A DNA stretch of 64,000 bases. Origin: Clostridiales bacterium (GTDB lineage: Bacteria > Bacillota > Sulfobacillia > RBS10-35). Below the pieces are notes generated by a model. The model had not been told where the DNA came from. It saw only the letters and a program-made list of their open reading frames with translations, and ran no database searches. The stretch is from contig JAHHQG010000023.1 in NCBI GenBank assembly GCA_018729555.1, positions 62,001-126,000 on the forward strand. Reading direction: 5' to 3'. Within the stretch, counting starts at the first letter, position 1. Every line of letters starts with the position of its first letter. Positions 24,012 through 34,326 of the stretch are shown piece by piece. The position numbers were made by a program, and so were the translations under genes.

Positions 24012-24578
24012 TCAGACCCGGCTGATGTACTGGCGGGTCCGGGTATCCACCCGCACCCGGTCCCCCACACGGACGAAAAGGGGCACCTGGATGACGGCCC
24101 CACCTTCCAGTTTGGCTGGCTTGCTCCCCCCGGCGGCGGTGTCGCCCCGGAGGCCCGGGTCCGTCTCCACCACCGTCAGCTCCACCGCGGGAGGCAGCTC
24201 CACATCCACCACCCGGCCCTCGAAGCGGATCACCTTCACGTCCATGTTCTCCTGGAGGAACTGCACGTCATCCCCCAGGATCTCCTTGGGCACGGCGATC
24301 TGCTCGAAGGTTTCGTTGTCCATGAAGATGTAGTCGTCCCCGTCGGCGTAGAGGAACTGCATCTCGCTCCGCTCCACGTTGGCCCGGGGGATCTTTTCGC
24401 CCGCGTTGAAGGTCTTCTCCACCGTGGCCCCCGTCCGGAGGTTGCGCAGCTTGGCCCTCACGAAGGCCGGACCCTTTCCCGGCTTCACGTGCTCCGACTG
24501 CAGCACCAGGTACGGTTCCCCGTCCACCAAGATGGTGGCGCCGCTGTAGAAATCGTTAGTGGAAATCACCGACACCAT
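24012..24578 (-). CDS. efp: Elongation factor P
   Basis: 188 residues with the KOW, OB and C-terminal domains of EF-P. The loop KPGKGPAF carries the Lys that in relatives is modified and reaches the peptidyl-transferase centre; it is Lys35 here, or Lys32 as in Bacillus if translation starts at the GTG at 24569, which gives the family-like beginning ISTNDF. EF-P rescues ribosomes stalled on polyproline. Follows pepP by 3 bp. Confidence 0.97.
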   Translation of the reverse strand: MVSVISTNDFYSGATILVDGEPYLVLQSEHVKPGKGPAFVRAKLRNLRTGATVEKTFNAGEKIPRANVERSEMQFLYADGDDYIFMDNETFEQIAVPKEILGDDVQFLQENMDVKVIRFEGRVVDVELPPAVELTVVETDPGLRGDTAAGGSKPAKLEGGAVIQVPLFVRVGDRVRVDTRTRQYISRV

Positions 24579-24581
24579 CCG

Positions 24582-25664
24582 TCACCCCACGATCAAGAGC
24601 TCCTTGGGGCTCAGGGTCAAAAGCTCGTAGCCCCCGGGCCTGATGATCACCGCATCTTCGATGCGCACACCGCCCCGGCCCTCCAGGTAGACGCCGGGCT
24701 CCACCGTGACCACCATGCCGTCTTCTAAGATATCCGTCGAGGCGAAACTGAGGGAAGGCGCTTCATGGACTTCCAGGCCCACCCCGTGGCCCAAACTGTG
24801 GCGGAAGGCTTCCCCGTACCCCTTCTCGCGGAGGTGGGCCCGGGCAGCCTCGTCGGCTTCCTTCCCCGAAACCCCGGCCTGAAGGAGGGAAAGGGCTTTC
24901 TCCCCCGCCTCCCGCACCGCCTCGTAGACCTGCCTTTGCTCCTCCGACACCCGTTTCACCGCCACCGTCCGGGTGATGTCGGAATGATATCCCTCCAGCC
25001 GGCACCCGAAGTCCAGGGTCACCAGCTCCCCTTCCTCCAGGACCTTCCCGCTGGCGAGGCCGTGGGGAAGGGCGCCCCTGGACCCCGACGCCACGATGAA
25101 GGGGAAGGCGGCTCCCTCGGCCCCCTGGCGGCGCATGAAGAACTCCAGCTCCAGGGCCACCTCCCGCTCCGTCACCCCAGGGCGGATGAAGGAAAGGATG
25201 TGGCGAAAGCCTTCGTCCGCCAGCTGAAAGGCCTGGCGCAAAAGGAAAAGCTCTTCTTCGTCTTTCTTTCGCCGAAGGCCTTCCACCAGGCCTTCCCGGG
25301 GTTCCACGCCGATCTCCGGCGAAAGGATGGCTTCCAGCTGCAAAAAGAAGGCATGGGTCAGGCGGCGGCTTTCCACCGCCACCTGCTCCACGCCGGCCTC
25401 CCGGAGAGCTTTTCGCAGCTCCTCCCCGTACTGGGGCCGCTGGTATTCCACCACGCGGGTGTGGGGCGCCTGCTCCCGGGCTTGAAGGGTATAGCGGCCG
25501 TCCACCAGGAGGACGGTCTCCTCGGGAAGAAGGAGAAGGGTTCCCTCGCTTCCCCGAAAGCCGCTCAGGTAATAGCGATGGATGGGATCCACCGTGAGGA
25601 AAGCCTCCAAGCCTTCACGCCGGAGGATCCGCCTCAGCTCCTCCTGCCGGGAAAGGACCTTCAC
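24582..25664 (-). CDS. pepP: Xaa-Pro aminopeptidase (M24 family)
   Basis: 360 residues: an N-terminal creatinase-like domain (to about 130) and a pita-bread M24 domain. The metal ligands are visible in [17 protein letters not shown] (two Asp), [17 protein letters not shown] (His) and [12 protein letters not shown] ... [10 protein letters not shown] (two Glu). It removes N-terminal residues preceding proline. The pairing pepP-efp is conserved in Bacillota. GTG start overlaps the aroQ stop. Confidence 0.95.
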   Translation of the reverse strand: MKVLSRQEELRRILRREGLEAFLTVDPIHRYYLSGFRGSEGTLLLLPEETVLLVDGRYTLQAREQAPHTRVVEYQRPQYGEELRKALREAGVEQVAVESRRLTHAFFLQLEAILSPEIGVEPREGLVEGLRRKKDEEELFLLRQAFQLADEGFRHILSFIRPGVTEREVALELEFFMRRQGAEGAAFPFIVASGSRGALPHGLASGKVLEEGELVTLDFGCRLEGYHSDITRTVAVKRVSEEQRQVYEAVREAGEKALSLLQAGVSGKEADEAARAHLREKGYGEAFRHSLGHGVGLEVHEAPSLSFASTDILEDGMVVTVEPGVYLEGRGGVRIEDAVIIRPGGYELLTLSPKELLIVG

Positions 25665-26116
25665 GACGACGCCTCCTTTTCCTTCGCCCAGTGAAGGGCC
25701 GCTTCCAGGGCCAGGCGGTACCCGAGGGCGCCAAAGCCCGCCACCACGCCCCTGGCTACCTCCGCCACGTAGGAATGGCGCCGGAAGGGTTCCCTCGCCT
25801 GGGGATTGGAGAGATGCACTTCGATGACGGGGATCCCGACGGCTTCGATGGCATCCCTCAACGCGATGCTGGTGTGGGCAAAGGCGCCGGCGTTCAAAAT
25901 CACCACATGGGCCTTTTCCCGGGCTTCGTGCAAAAGATCGATGAGGACCCCTTCGTGGTTGGTCTGGTGAAAGACCAAGGGCACCCCTTCCTCCCGGCAG
26001 CGCCCTTCCAGCTCCTGTTGGATCTCCTTGAGGGTGGTCTTACCGTAGATCTCGGGCCGCCGCACCCCGAGGAGGTTGAGATTGGGACCGTTCAGCACCC
26101 AGATCCCCTTCTTCAC
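25661..26116 (-). CDS. aroQ: 3-dehydroquinate dehydratase, type II
   Basis: 151 residues of the type II (dodecameric) dehydroquinase family: [19 protein letters not shown] with the catalytic Tyr, [32 protein letters not shown] and [20 protein letters not shown]. It carries out the third step of the shikimate pathway. It sits before pepP-efp, as in many Bacillota, about 25 kb from the aroE-C-K-B genes in this window. GTG start, GTGA overlap with apt. Confidence 0.97.
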   Translation of the reverse strand: MKKGIWVLNGPNLNLLGVRRPEIYGKTTLKEIQQELEGRCREEGVPLVFHQTNHEGVLIDLLHEAREKAHVVILNAGAFAHTSIALRDAIEAVGIPVIEVHLSNPQAREPFRRHSYVAEVARGVVAGFGALGYRLALEAALHWAKEKEASS

Positions 26117-26628
26117 GGCAAGCGGGCGAGGCTCTCCACCCGGTAGGGCTGAAGGGTCTGGCGCCCCCCTAGGCCCTCCAGCTCCACGGCAAAGAGCAGC
26201 CCGGCCACCTCCCCTCCCGCTTCTTCCACCAGCCGGCAGGCGGCCTTCCCCGTGCCGCCGGTGGCCAGAAGATCATCCACGATGAGGACCCGCATCCCGG
26301 GCTTGACGGCATCCCGGTGGATCTCCAAGGAGGAAAGACCGTACTCCAGCTGGTATTGCACCCGGTAGGTCTCAAAGGGCAGGTGGCCTTCCTTGCGGGC
26401 CGGGGCAAAGCCCACCCCCAGCATGAGGGCCAGGGGGGCCGCAAAGATGAAGCCCCTCGCCTCGATGCCCAAGACCAGTTGGGGGGCCCAGGATTTCGCC
26501 TTTTCCGCCATGGCCTCCACCAAGTGGCGAAAGATGGTCCCATCCTGCCAGAGGGGCGTGAGATCCCGAAAGAGGATGCCGGGGGTGGGGTAATCGGGGA
26601 TGGTGCGGATCTTCTCTTGCCAGTTCAC
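26113..26628 (-). CDS. apt: Adenine phosphoribosyltransferase
   Basis: 171 residues: [20 protein letters not shown] at the start, [21 protein letters not shown], and the PRPP loop [13 protein letters not shown]. It salvages adenine to AMP. GTG start overlapping the glyA stop by 4 nt. Confidence 0.96.
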   Translation of the reverse strand: MNWQEKIRTIPDYPTPGILFRDLTPLWQDGTIFRHLVEAMAEKAKSWAPQLVLGIEARGFIFAAPLALMLGVGFAPARKEGHLPFETYRVQYQLEYGLSSLEIHRDAVKPGMRVLIVDDLLATGGTGKAACRLVEEAGGEVAGLLFAVELEGLGGRQTLQPYRVESLARLP

Positions 26629-27896
26629 GGCAGTCCCGTCTCCCCCTCCCGGTAGAGGGGAAAGGCCCGGGCCAGCCGCCGGACTTCCTCCCGCACCCTC
26701 GCCTGAACCCCGGGTTCCCCTTTGGCCTTGAGGACCCTCCCGATGAGCTCCCCGATGACCTCCATCTCCTTTGGGCCCATGCCCCGGGTGGTCACGGCGG
26801 GGGTCCCCAGGCGGATCCCGCTGGTGACGGTGGGCTTTTCGGGGTCAAAGGGGATGGCGTTCTTGTTGGCGGTGATGCCCACTTCTTCCAGCCAGACCTC
26901 CGCCTGGCGGCCTGTGACCTGGAGGGGCCGCAGATCCACCAAGAGGAGGTGGGTGTCGGTTCCCCCCGAGACGAGGCGGAGGCCCTGGACTTTCAGGGTT
27001 TCCGCCAGCGCCCGAGCGTTTTCCACCACCTGCTTTTGATACGCCTTAAACGCCGGCTCCATGGCCTCCCGGAAGCAGACGGCCTTGGCGGCGATGATGT
27101 GCATCAGGGGGCCGCCCTGCATCTGGGGGAAAACGGCCCGGTCCAGCTCTCGCCCCAGCTCTTCCGTACTGAGGATGAACCCTCCCCGGGGACCCCGGAG
27201 GGTCTTATGGGTGGTGGAGGTGACGAAATCGGCGTGGGGGACCGGGGACGGGTGGAGGCCCGCCGCCACCAGCCCCGCGATATGGGCCATGTCCACCATG
27301 AGGTAAGCCCCCACATCCTTGGCGATGCGGGCAAAGGCTGCGAAATCCAGGGTGCGGGGGTAGGCGCTGGCCCCCACCACGATGATCTTGGGCTTTTCCT
27401 CATGGGCGAGGCGCTCCACTTCCGCCATGTCCACCGTCTCCGTCTCGGGGTGAACCCCGTAGCTCACCACCCGGTAGAGCTTTCCTGAGAAATTCACCGG
27501 GCTCCCGTGGGTGAGGTGGCCGCCGTGGGAAAGGTTCATCCCCAGGAGGGTATCCCCCGGTTTCAAGACCGAAAAGTAGACGGCCATGTTGGCCTGGGCA
27601 CCAGAATGGGGCTGCACGTTGGCGTGGGCAGCGCCAAAGAGGGCCTTGGCCCGCTCCCGCGCCAGCTCTTCCACCTCGTCCACGTAGCGGCAACCGCCGT
27701 AATAGCGGCGCCCGGGGTATCCCTCGGCGTACTTGTGGGTGAGGACCGACCCCATGGCCTGGCGCACGGCCCGGCTGGCGAAGTTCTCCGACGCGATGAG
27801 CTCCAGCCCCTCTTCCTGGCGCCGGGCCTCCAGGGCGATGAGACGGGCGATTTCCGGATCGCTGGCGGCAAGGGGGCGGGCATCCAGTCCAGTCAT
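26625..27896 (-). CDS. glyA: Serine hydroxymethyltransferase
   Basis: 423 residues. [30 protein letters not shown], the PLP-binding [15 protein letters not shown] with its Lys, and [13 protein letters not shown] are diagnostic. It interconverts serine and glycine while loading methylene-tetrahydrofolate, so it works together with the gcv genes it overlaps (ATGA with gcvPB) and with folD further on. Confidence 0.97.
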   Translation of the reverse strand: MTGLDARPLAASDPEIARLIALEARRQEEGLELIASENFASRAVRQAMGSVLTHKYAEGYPGRRYYGGCRYVDEVEELARERAKALFGAAHANVQPHSGAQANMAVYFSVLKPGDTLLGMNLSHGGHLTHGSPVNFSGKLYRVVSYGVHPETETVDMAEVERLAHEEKPKIIVVGASAYPRTLDFAAFARIAKDVGAYLMVDMAHIAGLVAAGLHPSPVPHADFVTSTTHKTLRGPRGGFILSTEELGRELDRAVFPQMQGGPLMHIIAAKAVCFREAMEPAFKAYQKQVVENARALAETLKVQGLRLVSGGTDTHLLLVDLRPLQVTGRQAEVWLEEVGITANKNAIPFDPEKPTVTSGIRLGTPAVTTRGMGPKEMEVIGELIGRVLKAKGEPGVQARVREEVRRLARAFPLYREGETGLP

Positions 27897-29386
27897 GCCT
27901 TTTCCTCCTCCCTCAGGGGATGTCTCACCTCTAGGTGGCGAGATGCCCTGGCTTCGTCCAGGCGGCCCACGGGGGTGCGGGTGGGGGCGTCCCTCACCAC
28001 CTTGGGCTCCTTTCGCGCTTCCGCCACGATGGCCGCCAGGACCTCGGCGAAATCGTCCAGGGTCTCTTTCGTCTCCGTCTCCGTCGGTTCGATCATCATG
28101 GCTTCCTCCACCACCAGGGGGAAGTAGACGGTGGGAGGATGGTAGCCGTAATCCAGGAGCCGCTTCACGATATCCATGGTGCGGATGCCCGTCTCTTCTT
28201 TGAGAGACTTGGCCGAGACCACCAGCTCGTGCATCACCCTGCGGTCATAGGGGACATCGAAGAAGGGCCGCAGCTTTTCCAGGAGGTAGTTGGCGTTGAG
28301 GACGGCATCGCCCGAGACTTCCTTCAACCCGTCGGGCCCCAGCATGCGAAGGTAGCTGTAGGCCCGGATGAGGATGGCGGCGTTGCCGTACCAGGACCGG
28401 ACCCTCCCGATGCTGGCTTCGCCCTCCTCCTCCCAGCGGTAAAACCCCTTTTCGTCCTTCACCAAAAGGGGCCGGGGCAGGAAGGGCACCAGCGCCTTCT
28501 TGACCCCCACCGGCCCCGATCCGGGGCCCCCCATGCCGTGGGGCGTAGAAAAGGTCTTGTGAAGGTTCACGTGGACGATGTCAAAGCCGGCATCTCCCGG
28601 ACGGGTGCGGCCCAAAAGGGCGTTCAAGTTGGCGCCGTCGTAGTAGAGAAGGGCCCCCTTCTGGTGGACCATGGAGACGATCTCCTGGAGGTGTTCCTCA
28701 AAGAGGCCCAGGGTGTTGGGGTTGGTCAACATCAGGGCCGCCACATCGGTGTCGAGGGACTCCTCCAAGGCGCGAAGATCCATGTTCCCCCGCTCATCGG
28801 AGGGGACTTCTGTCACGGTGAACCCCGCCATGGCCGCCGTGGCAGGATTGGTGCCGTGAGCCGTGTCGGGCACGATAACCCGGGTCCGGCGCTCCCCTTT
28901 CGCCCGAAAGTAGGCGGCCACCATGAGGATCCCCGTCAGCTCCCCTTGAGAGCCGGCCGCCGGCTGGAGGCTGAAGCGATCCATGCCGGTGATCTCGCAG
29001 AGGTATTCCTCCAGCCGCCCGAAGATGGTGAGGATCCCCTGGGTGAGCTCCGGGGGCGTGGCCGGATGGAGATGGGCAAACCCAGGGAGGGCCGCCATCT
29101 CCTCGTTGATGCGGGGATTGTACTTCATGGTGCAGGAACCCAAAGGATAAAAGCCCGTATCCACGGCGTAGTTCATCTGGGAGAGGCGGGTGAAGTGGCG
29201 GACGGCTTCGTTTTCGCTGACCTCCGGAAGGCGAGGGGGCTCTTTTCGCAAGGGAAGGCCCGAAAAGGCTTCTTCCAAGAGGGAAGGATCCGCCGGCGCC
29301 GGCGGTTTCACCCCCCGCCGGCCGGGACGGCTCCGGCGGTAGATGTCGCCTTCGGGAAGGCCGGGAAGGCCCCTTGCACCCGTCAT
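27893..29386 (-). CDS. gcvPB: Glycine dehydrogenase (decarboxylating) subunit 2
   Basis: About 497 residues, the PLP-bearing half of the split P-protein. [33 protein letters not shown] and [20 protein letters not shown] (with the PLP Lys) are clear. It decarboxylates glycine and loads the aminomethyl group on GcvH. The ATG at 29386 overlaps the gcvPA stop; the frame open to 30025 lies inside gcvPA. Confidence 0.97.
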   Translation of the reverse strand: MTGARGLPGLPEGDIYRRSRPGRRGVKPPAPADPSLLEEAFSGLPLRKEPPRLPEVSENEAVRHFTRLSQMNYAVDTGFYPLGSCTMKYNPRINEEMAALPGFAHLHPATPPELTQGILTIFGRLEEYLCEITGMDRFSLQPAAGSQGELTGILMVAAYFRAKGERRTRVIVPDTAHGTNPATAAMAGFTVTEVPSDERGNMDLRALEESLDTDVAALMLTNPNTLGLFEEHLQEIVSMVHQKGALLYYDGANLNALLGRTRPGDAGFDIVHVNLHKTFSTPHGMGGPGSGPVGVKKALVPFLPRPLLVKDEKGFYRWEEEGEASIGRVRSWYGNAAILIRAYSYLRMLGPDGLKEVSGDAVLNANYLLEKLRPFFDVPYDRRVMHELVVSAKSLKEETGIRTMDIVKRLLDYGYHPPTVYFPLVVEEAMMIEPTETETKETLDDFAEVLAAIVAEARKEPKVVRDAPTRTPVGRLDEARASRHLEVRHPLREEEKA

Positions 29387-30738
29387 GATGCCGCCTCCTT
29401 CACGGCCCAGGCCAAGGCTTCCATCTCCTCGCGGGTGCGCTTTTCCGTCACCGCCACCAGGAGATGGTTTTGCAGGGCCGGGTAATCCTTTTTGAGGGGG
29501 ATCCCCGGGAGAACCTTTCGCGACAAGGCCAGCTCCCAGGTCTTCTCCAGCGGGCCCGGAAGCTCCACCACAAATTCCTGGAAGAAGGGGCCGGCAAAGG
29601 TGCGGCGGGCCCCCGCCCCTTCTAAAAGCTTGAGGGTGAGGTGGGCATTGGCGAGGGACGCCTCCGCCACTTCCCGCAGGCCCCTTGGCCCCAGGAGGGT
29701 CATGTAGATGGTGGCCCCCAGGGCCATGAGGGCGTGGTTGGTGGTGATGTTGGAGGTGGCCCGGGCCCTTCGGATGTGCTGCTCCCGGGTCTGGAGGGTG
29801 AGGACAAACCCTTCCCGCCCGTTCACGTCCAGCGTTCTCCCGGCGATGCGCCCGGGCATCCGCCGGATGTGGGCCATGCGGGCGGTGAAAAACCCAAAGC
29901 CCGGTCCCCCATACGCCATGGGAAGGCCCAAGCCTTGCCCTTCCCCCACCACCAAATCGGCCCCCAGCTCCCCCGGAGGGGTGAGAAGGGCCAGGGCCAC
30001 CGGGTCGGCCACCACCACCGCCCACACCCCATACTCGTGGGCGGTTTCGATGAGGGCTTTGACATCTTCCACAATCCCGAAGTAGTTGGGGTAGCCCAGA
30101 AAAACGGCTGCGTAGGCCGAGGGCTCCCGGCGGAGGACCTCTTTCAGCTCCTCCGGCTGGAGGACCCCATCCCTTGTGGCCAGCACCCGGAGCCCAAACC
30201 CCTGCCCCGCCACATAAGTGGCCACCGCCTTTCGCATCTGGGGATGGAGGGTGTCGGGGAGGAGGATGGCGTTTCGGGGGGCCTTTTGGAGGGAGAGGGC
30301 CATGAGGGCCGCCTCCGCCGCCGCCGACGCTCCATCGTACATGGAGGCGTTGGCCACCTCCATGCCCGTCAGCTCCAGGATCATGGTCTGAAACTCGTAG
30401 GTCCAGCGAAGGGTCCCCTGGCTGGCTTCCGGCTGGTAAGGGGTGTAGGCCGTGAGGAATTCTCCCCGGCTCAAGAGGGCGGGGATGGCTGCCGGGATGT
30501 AGCGGTCGTAGATCCCCCCTCCCATGAAGATGGCGTAACTCTCGCCATGGGCGTTCTTTTCCGCCAGGGCCTTCATCTCCCGCCGCAGCTCCTCTTCCGT
30601 CACGGCAGGCGGCAGGTCCAGGCGCCGGTGGAGGCGGAGGGCCGGCGGGATCTCGGAAAAGAGATCGTCCACCGTTTCCAGGCCCAAGACCTCAAGCATG
30701 GCCTTTCGGTCTTCCGGCGTATGGGGCGAAAAGCTCAT
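29383..30738 (-). CDS. gcvPA: Glycine dehydrogenase (decarboxylating) subunit 1
   Basis: 451 residues, the N-terminal half of the split P-protein: SFSPHTPEDRKAMLEVLG at the start, YTPYQPEASQGTLRWTYEFQ, NASMYDGASAAAEAALMA and GVDLVVGEGQ-like GADLVVGEGQGLGLP. Subunits 1 and 2 form the heterotetrameric enzyme typical of Bacillota and Thermus. Overlaps gcvH by 4 nt. Confidence 0.97.
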   Translation of the reverse strand: MSFSPHTPEDRKAMLEVLGLETVDDLFSEIPPALRLHRRLDLPPAVTEEELRREMKALAEKNAHGESYAIFMGGGIYDRYIPAAIPALLSRGEFLTAYTPYQPEASQGTLRWTYEFQTMILELTGMEVANASMYDGASAAAEAALMALSLQKAPRNAILLPDTLHPQMRKAVATYVAGQGFGLRVLATRDGVLQPEELKEVLRREPSAYAAVFLGYPNYFGIVEDVKALIETAHEYGVWAVVVADPVALALLTPPGELGADLVVGEGQGLGLPMAYGGPGFGFFTARMAHIRRMPGRIAGRTLDVNGREGFVLTLQTREQHIRRARATSNITTNHALMALGATIYMTLLGPRGLREVAEASLANAHLTLKLLEGAGARRTFAGPFFQEFVVELPGPLEKTWELALSRKVLPGIPLKKDYPALQNHLLVAVTEKRTREEMEALAWAVKEAAS

Positions 30739-31118
30739 GACTCTTCCACCTTCAGCCGGTACGCCTGGGGGGAAAGAAGATCCTCCAGCTCCTCCGGGTC
30801 CTCCAGCTCCACCTCCAGCATCCAGCCCTCATCGTAAGGCGACTGGTTCACCTTTTCCGGTTCGTCCACCAGGCTCTCGTTCACCCTGAGGACAGTCCCG
30901 GTGACGGGGGCATAGAGGTCCGAGACGCTCTTCACACTCTCCACCACCCCGAAGGGCTTTCCCTTCTCGATGCGGGTGCCCGGTTCGGGGAGCTCCACAT
31001 ACACCACATCCCCCAGCTGGTCCTGGGCGTAATCGGTTATGCCCACCCGGGCCTTCTTGCCTTCCACCAGCACCCACTCGTGCTCTTCGGTGTAAAGAAG
31101 GTTGCTGGGAATCTTCAC
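30735..31118 (-). CDS. gcvH: Glycine cleavage system H protein
   Basis: 127 residues with the lipoyl site Lys63 in ESVKSVSDLYAPVTG and the family start NLLYTEEHEWVLVEG. It shuttles the aminomethyl group between the P, T and L proteins. I start it at the GTG at 31118, which overlaps the gcvT stop (GTGA); the frame open to 31409 is inside gcvT. Confidence 0.97.
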   Translation of the reverse strand: MKIPSNLLYTEEHEWVLVEGKKARVGITDYAQDQLGDVVYVELPEPGTRIEKGKPFGVVESVKSVSDLYAPVTGTVLRVNESLVDEPEKVNQSPYDEGWMLEVELEDPEELEDLLSPQAYRLKVEES

Positions 31119-32236
31119 CGCGACACCTCCCGAGGTTTTTTCCGCCGGTAAAAGGGAAGGGCCGCCCCTTCCCCCTCCACCCTTTTCGTCCGGATGGCCA
31201 CTTCCACCTTCTCGCCGGGGAGAAGGCCCCCTTCTACCAGGGCCAGGGCGATGGGGCGGTCCAGGACGGGTGAAAAGCCCCCGCTGGTGATGAAGCCCTT
31301 TTCTTCCCCCTCCGGGCCGTAGACGGGATAACCGTGGCGGGGAAGGGCTCCCTTCGGGAAAAGGATGCCCGACAGCTTCCGCCCGATCCCCTTCTCTTTG
31401 GCAGCCCAAAGGGCCTCTCGCCCGATGAAATCCCCTTTGTCAAAGCGGACAAAGGCCTCCAGCCCCGCCTCCAACGGGGAGATGGTGGGGGAAAGCTCCT
31501 GGCCGTAGAGGGGAAGGGCTGCCTCCAGGCGGAGGCTGTCCCGGGATCCCAGACCGCAAGGCTGAAGCCCCCGGGAGGACCCTGCGTCCAAAAGGGCCCG
31601 CCAGACGGGTTCCAGGTGGTCCCAGGGGGTATAAATCTCAAACCCGTCTTCTCCCGTGTAGCCCGTGCGGGAGATGAGGCACCCTTCCACCCCCGCCAGG
31701 GCCACCGGAAACTTCAGGCGGAAGGGCCGAAGGTCCGCCGCCTCCTTCCACCCCAGCGCTTCCAGGATAGCCTGGGAAAAGGGGCCCTGGAGAGCGATGG
31801 CGCCGTAGCGGGCGCTCTCGTTTTCCACCGCCACATCGGGAAAGGCCCGCGCCTTCTCCCTCATCCAGTGAAAATCCTTCTCCTCATTGGCGGCGTTCAC
31901 CACCGCCAGGTAATCCTCCTCCCCCAGCTGGAAGAGGAGGAGATCATCCACCGTGCCGCCATCCTCCTGGCACATGGGGCTATAGAGGACGCGCCCGGGC
32001 AAAAGCTTGCCCACATCGTTGGTCAAAAGGAGCTGGAGAAGATCCCGGGCCCCTTTTCCCCGGATGCGGATCTCCCCCATGTGGGAGATGTCGAAAAGAC
32101 CCGCCGCCTGGCGCACGGCCATGTGCTCCTCTAGAATCCCCCGGTACTGCACGGGCATCTCCCAGCCGGCGAACTCCACCATCTTGGCTCCGGCCTCCCG
32201 GTGCCACGACCAGAGGGGCGTCTTCCGTCCCGCCAA
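31115..32236 (-). CDS. gcvT: Aminomethyltransferase (glycine cleavage T protein)
   Basis: 373 residues: KTPLWSWHREAGAKMVEFAGWEMPVQY, FDISHMGEIRIRG, YTGEDGFEIY and the C-terminal GCV_T_C domain (FITSGGFSPVLDRPIALALV). It releases ammonia and forms methylene-tetrahydrofolate. TTG start with GGAGG upstream. First gene of the gcvT-H-PA-PB-glyA run. The 33 bp between it and the Nif3 gene is far too short for a glycine riboswitch. Confidence 0.97.
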   Translation of the reverse strand: MAGRKTPLWSWHREAGAKMVEFAGWEMPVQYRGILEEHMAVRQAAGLFDISHMGEIRIRGKGARDLLQLLLTNDVGKLLPGRVLYSPMCQEDGGTVDDLLLFQLGEEDYLAVVNAANEEKDFHWMREKARAFPDVAVENESARYGAIALQGPFSQAILEALGWKEAADLRPFRLKFPVALAGVEGCLISRTGYTGEDGFEIYTPWDHLEPVWRALLDAGSSRGLQPCGLGSRDSLRLEAALPLYGQELSPTISPLEAGLEAFVRFDKGDFIGREALWAAKEKGIGRKLSGILFPKGALPRHGYPVYGPEGEEKGFITSGGFSPVLDRPIALALVEGGLLPGEKVEVAIRTKRVEGEGAALPFYRRKKPREVSR

Positions 32237-32269
32237 CCCTCCGCCTCCCTTCGGCCCTGCCGTTTCATT

Positions 32270-33391
32270 CTACTGCGTGGAGGCCCAAGCGCCCCAGGCG
32301 AAGCCCTCCCTTTCGCTGAAGACCCGCACCGCCAGCCCCTGGTCCTTGAGGCCTTCCCTTAGCCGATCAGCCACGTAGGGGAGGATGGGAAGCTCGCTTT
32401 CCCTGTGCCCCAGCTCCACCACCATGAGCCCTTCCTCCCGGGCTTCCACCCGGTGGTGGTAGCTCAGCTCCCCGCAGATCAAAAGGTCGGCTCCCTTCTC
32501 CACCGCCGCCGGCCAGCCGTCGCTGGCCGCCCCGCCCCAGAGGGCCACCCGCTTCACCTTCCTCTGGGGATCACCGAAGAGACGGATGCCGGGACCGAAG
32601 AGGGTGGCCATCTCCTCAAGCCAAGGGCCCAAAGGCCGCGGTTCTTCCAGGTCCACCAGCCAGCCGAAGCCATGGACCCGCCGGGGTTCCACCAGGGGAT
32701 AAAGGTCGTAGGCCATCTCTTCATAGGGGTGGACCTTCCGCGCCACCTCCACCAGCCGCCGGGCGTCTCGGACCGGGACGATGGTCTCCAGCCGGATCTC
32801 ATCGGCCCGCTCCAGCTTTCCCACTTCCCCCAAGAAGGGGCGGGTCCCTTCCATGGGGAGAAAGGTGCCATGGCCCGGCGCCTGAAAGCTGCAGTGGGAG
32901 TAGCGGCCGATGACGCCGGCCCCTTCATCTCCCAGGGCCTTAAGAAGGACATCCTCGTATCCCCGGGGGACATAGACCACCAGCTTCAAAAAGGTTTCTT
33001 CCCCGTGGGGAACCAGGACCTCACCGCCCTCTAGCCCTAATTTTTGGGCAAGGGCCCAGCTCACCCCCTGCGGAGCCGCATCCAGGTTGGTGTGGGCGAC
33101 GTAGAGGGCGATGCCGCTCTGCAAAAGCCGGGTGATCTTTCGCCCCAGGGGCCGGGCCGGGGAAAGGGAGTTGAAGGGCCGGAAGAAGAGGGGGTGATGG
33201 ACCACCATCAGGGAGGCACCGAAGGCGAGGGCCTCCTCCACCGCACCTTCCGTCGCTTCCAGCGCCACAAGGATCCGGGTGAGGGGCTGGGAGGGATCTC
33301 CCAGCTGCAACCCCACCCGGTCCCAGGAGAGGGCCCAGGAAGGCCAGGCCCACTCTTCTAAAATCGCCATCGCATCGGCCACGCGCGCCAC
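32270..33391 (-). CDS. Nif3-like protein (GTP cyclohydrolase I type 2 family, YqfO-like)
   Basis: About 373 residues. The Nif3 core has metal-binding patterns SLMVVHHPLFF, YVAHTNLDAA and, near the C-terminus, VELGHRESELP; a central PII-like insert (about 130-235) marks the long Bacillus YqfO type. The family is a dinuclear metal protein of uncertain role, sometimes annotated as GTP cyclohydrolase I type 2. Of two in-frame GTGs, the one at 33391 stands 6 nt from AAGGAGG and is preferred over 33397. Confidence 0.88.
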   Translation of the reverse strand: MARVADAMAILEEWAWPSWALSWDRVGLQLGDPSQPLTRILVALEATEGAVEEALAFGASLMVVHHPLFFRPFNSLSPARPLGRKITRLLQSGIALYVAHTNLDAAPQGVSWALAQKLGLEGGEVLVPHGEETFLKLVVYVPRGYEDVLLKALGDEGAGVIGRYSHCSFQAPGHGTFLPMEGTRPFLGEVGKLERADEIRLETIVPVRDARRLVEVARKVHPYEEMAYDLYPLVEPRRVHGFGWLVDLEEPRPLGPWLEEMATLFGPGIRLFGDPQRKVKRVALWGGAASDGWPAAVEKGADLLICGELSYHHRVEAREEGLMVVELGHRESELPILPYVADRLREGLKDQGLAVRVFSEREGFAWGAWASTQ

Positions 33392-33449
33392 AGACACCCT
33401 CCTTTTCCTATGGAGAAGGGTACACTGCAGCCCGCAGCAAGACGACCCC

Positions 33450-33932
33450 TCAGCGATGGGCCTTCACCGAAGCGTCGGCCTCCACCCGGAGGGAGACGGG
33501 TCCCACCATCCTTCCCAGCAAAAAAGGGGTCACCCGGGCCTCCAACCGGAGGGACACGATGGGATCTTCCACCGTCACCTTCCACCAGGGATGATAGGCC
33601 GGCTCTTCGGGCGAACCGTTCACCACCAGCACCTCCACCCCGAGGACCTCCACCCCAGAAGGAAGCGCAGCGGTGTTGTAGGCCACGTAGGCCTCCACCT
33701 GCTCCCTCGCCTTCAGGGGCACGATGGCCCGCCGACCTCCCGCCAGAGCCTCCAGGTCCACCTCCATGGCCCCCGCCAGGGCCGCCAGATCTGCCGCCTG
33801 CCGGAGCACCTCCCGCTGCCAGAGGAGAAATCCCCCATCTACCAGGAGGGCGAAGAGGAGGACAAGGAGGGGCAGGGCCATCACCCAGAGGATGGCCACC
33901 GCCCCTTTCTCCTCACGGCACCGGCGTGACAA
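33450..33932 (-). CDS. TadG-like pseudopilin/assembly protein, Tad cluster 1
   Basis: 160 residues. An N-terminal helix after a Lys/Glu-Gly start (EEKGAVAILWVMALPLLVLLFALLVDGGFLLWQREVLRQAADLAALAG) is typical of TadG/putative Flp-assembly proteins; the rest is beta-rich. TTG start at 33932 overlapping the TadE-like gene. It is the last gene of Tad cluster 1, shorter than TadG proteins with a von Willebrand domain. Confidence 0.72.
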   Translation of the reverse strand: MSRRCREEKGAVAILWVMALPLLVLLFALLVDGGFLLWQREVLRQAADLAALAGAMEVDLEALAGGRRAIVPLKAREQVEAYVAYNTAALPSGVEVLGVEVLVVNGSPEEPAYHPWWKVTVEDPIVSLRLEARVTPFLLGRMVGPVSLRVEADASVKAHR

Positions 33933-34323
33933 GGTACTCGCTCCTCGCCGTGGCGGTCGCCTGAAGCCTCAAGGGTTTCAGCCCCATGAGGCGGGGAAGG
34001 GGGGTGACGAATGCGTAGTCCTTCTCCAGGTGCACCGTGATGGGCGTTCCGTAGCGGGCCTGCCGGGGGCGGATGGCGATGGTCACGCCCTCCCCTTGGA
34101 GGGAAAGGCCCGCCAGCTCCGCCCAGATGGCATCCCGCACCTTCCCCCCCTCGTCATCGCCCCCCAGGACCGCCGCCTGGCGGGCTCCGGTGCGGGCGGC
34201 TGCCGCCAGGGCTAGGTTTTCGTGGAAGAGAAAGGCCATCTCCACCATGGCGAAGAAGAGCAAGAGGAGAACCGTAAGGGTGAAGGCCAGCTCCGCTGCC
34301 GCACTGCCCCGTTCATCCCCCAT
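33913..34323 (-). CDS. TadE-like pseudopilin, Tad cluster 1
   Basis: 136 residues with the TadE pattern: short N-terminus, Gly-Ser, then AAAELAFTLTVLLLLFFAMVEMAFLFHENLALAAAARTGAR, a helix beginning with a Glu five residues into the hydrophobic stretch. Minor pilins of this type are processed by a prepilin peptidase; none is encoded in this window. Follows flp by 3 bp. Confidence 0.82.
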   Translation of the reverse strand: MGDERGSAAAELAFTLTVLLLLFFAMVEMAFLFHENLALAAAARTGARQAAVLGGDDEGGKVRDAIWAELAGLSLQGEGVTIAIRPRQARYGTPITVHLEKDYAFVTPLPRLMGLKPLRLQATATARSEYLVTPVP

Positions 34324-34326
34324 CCC

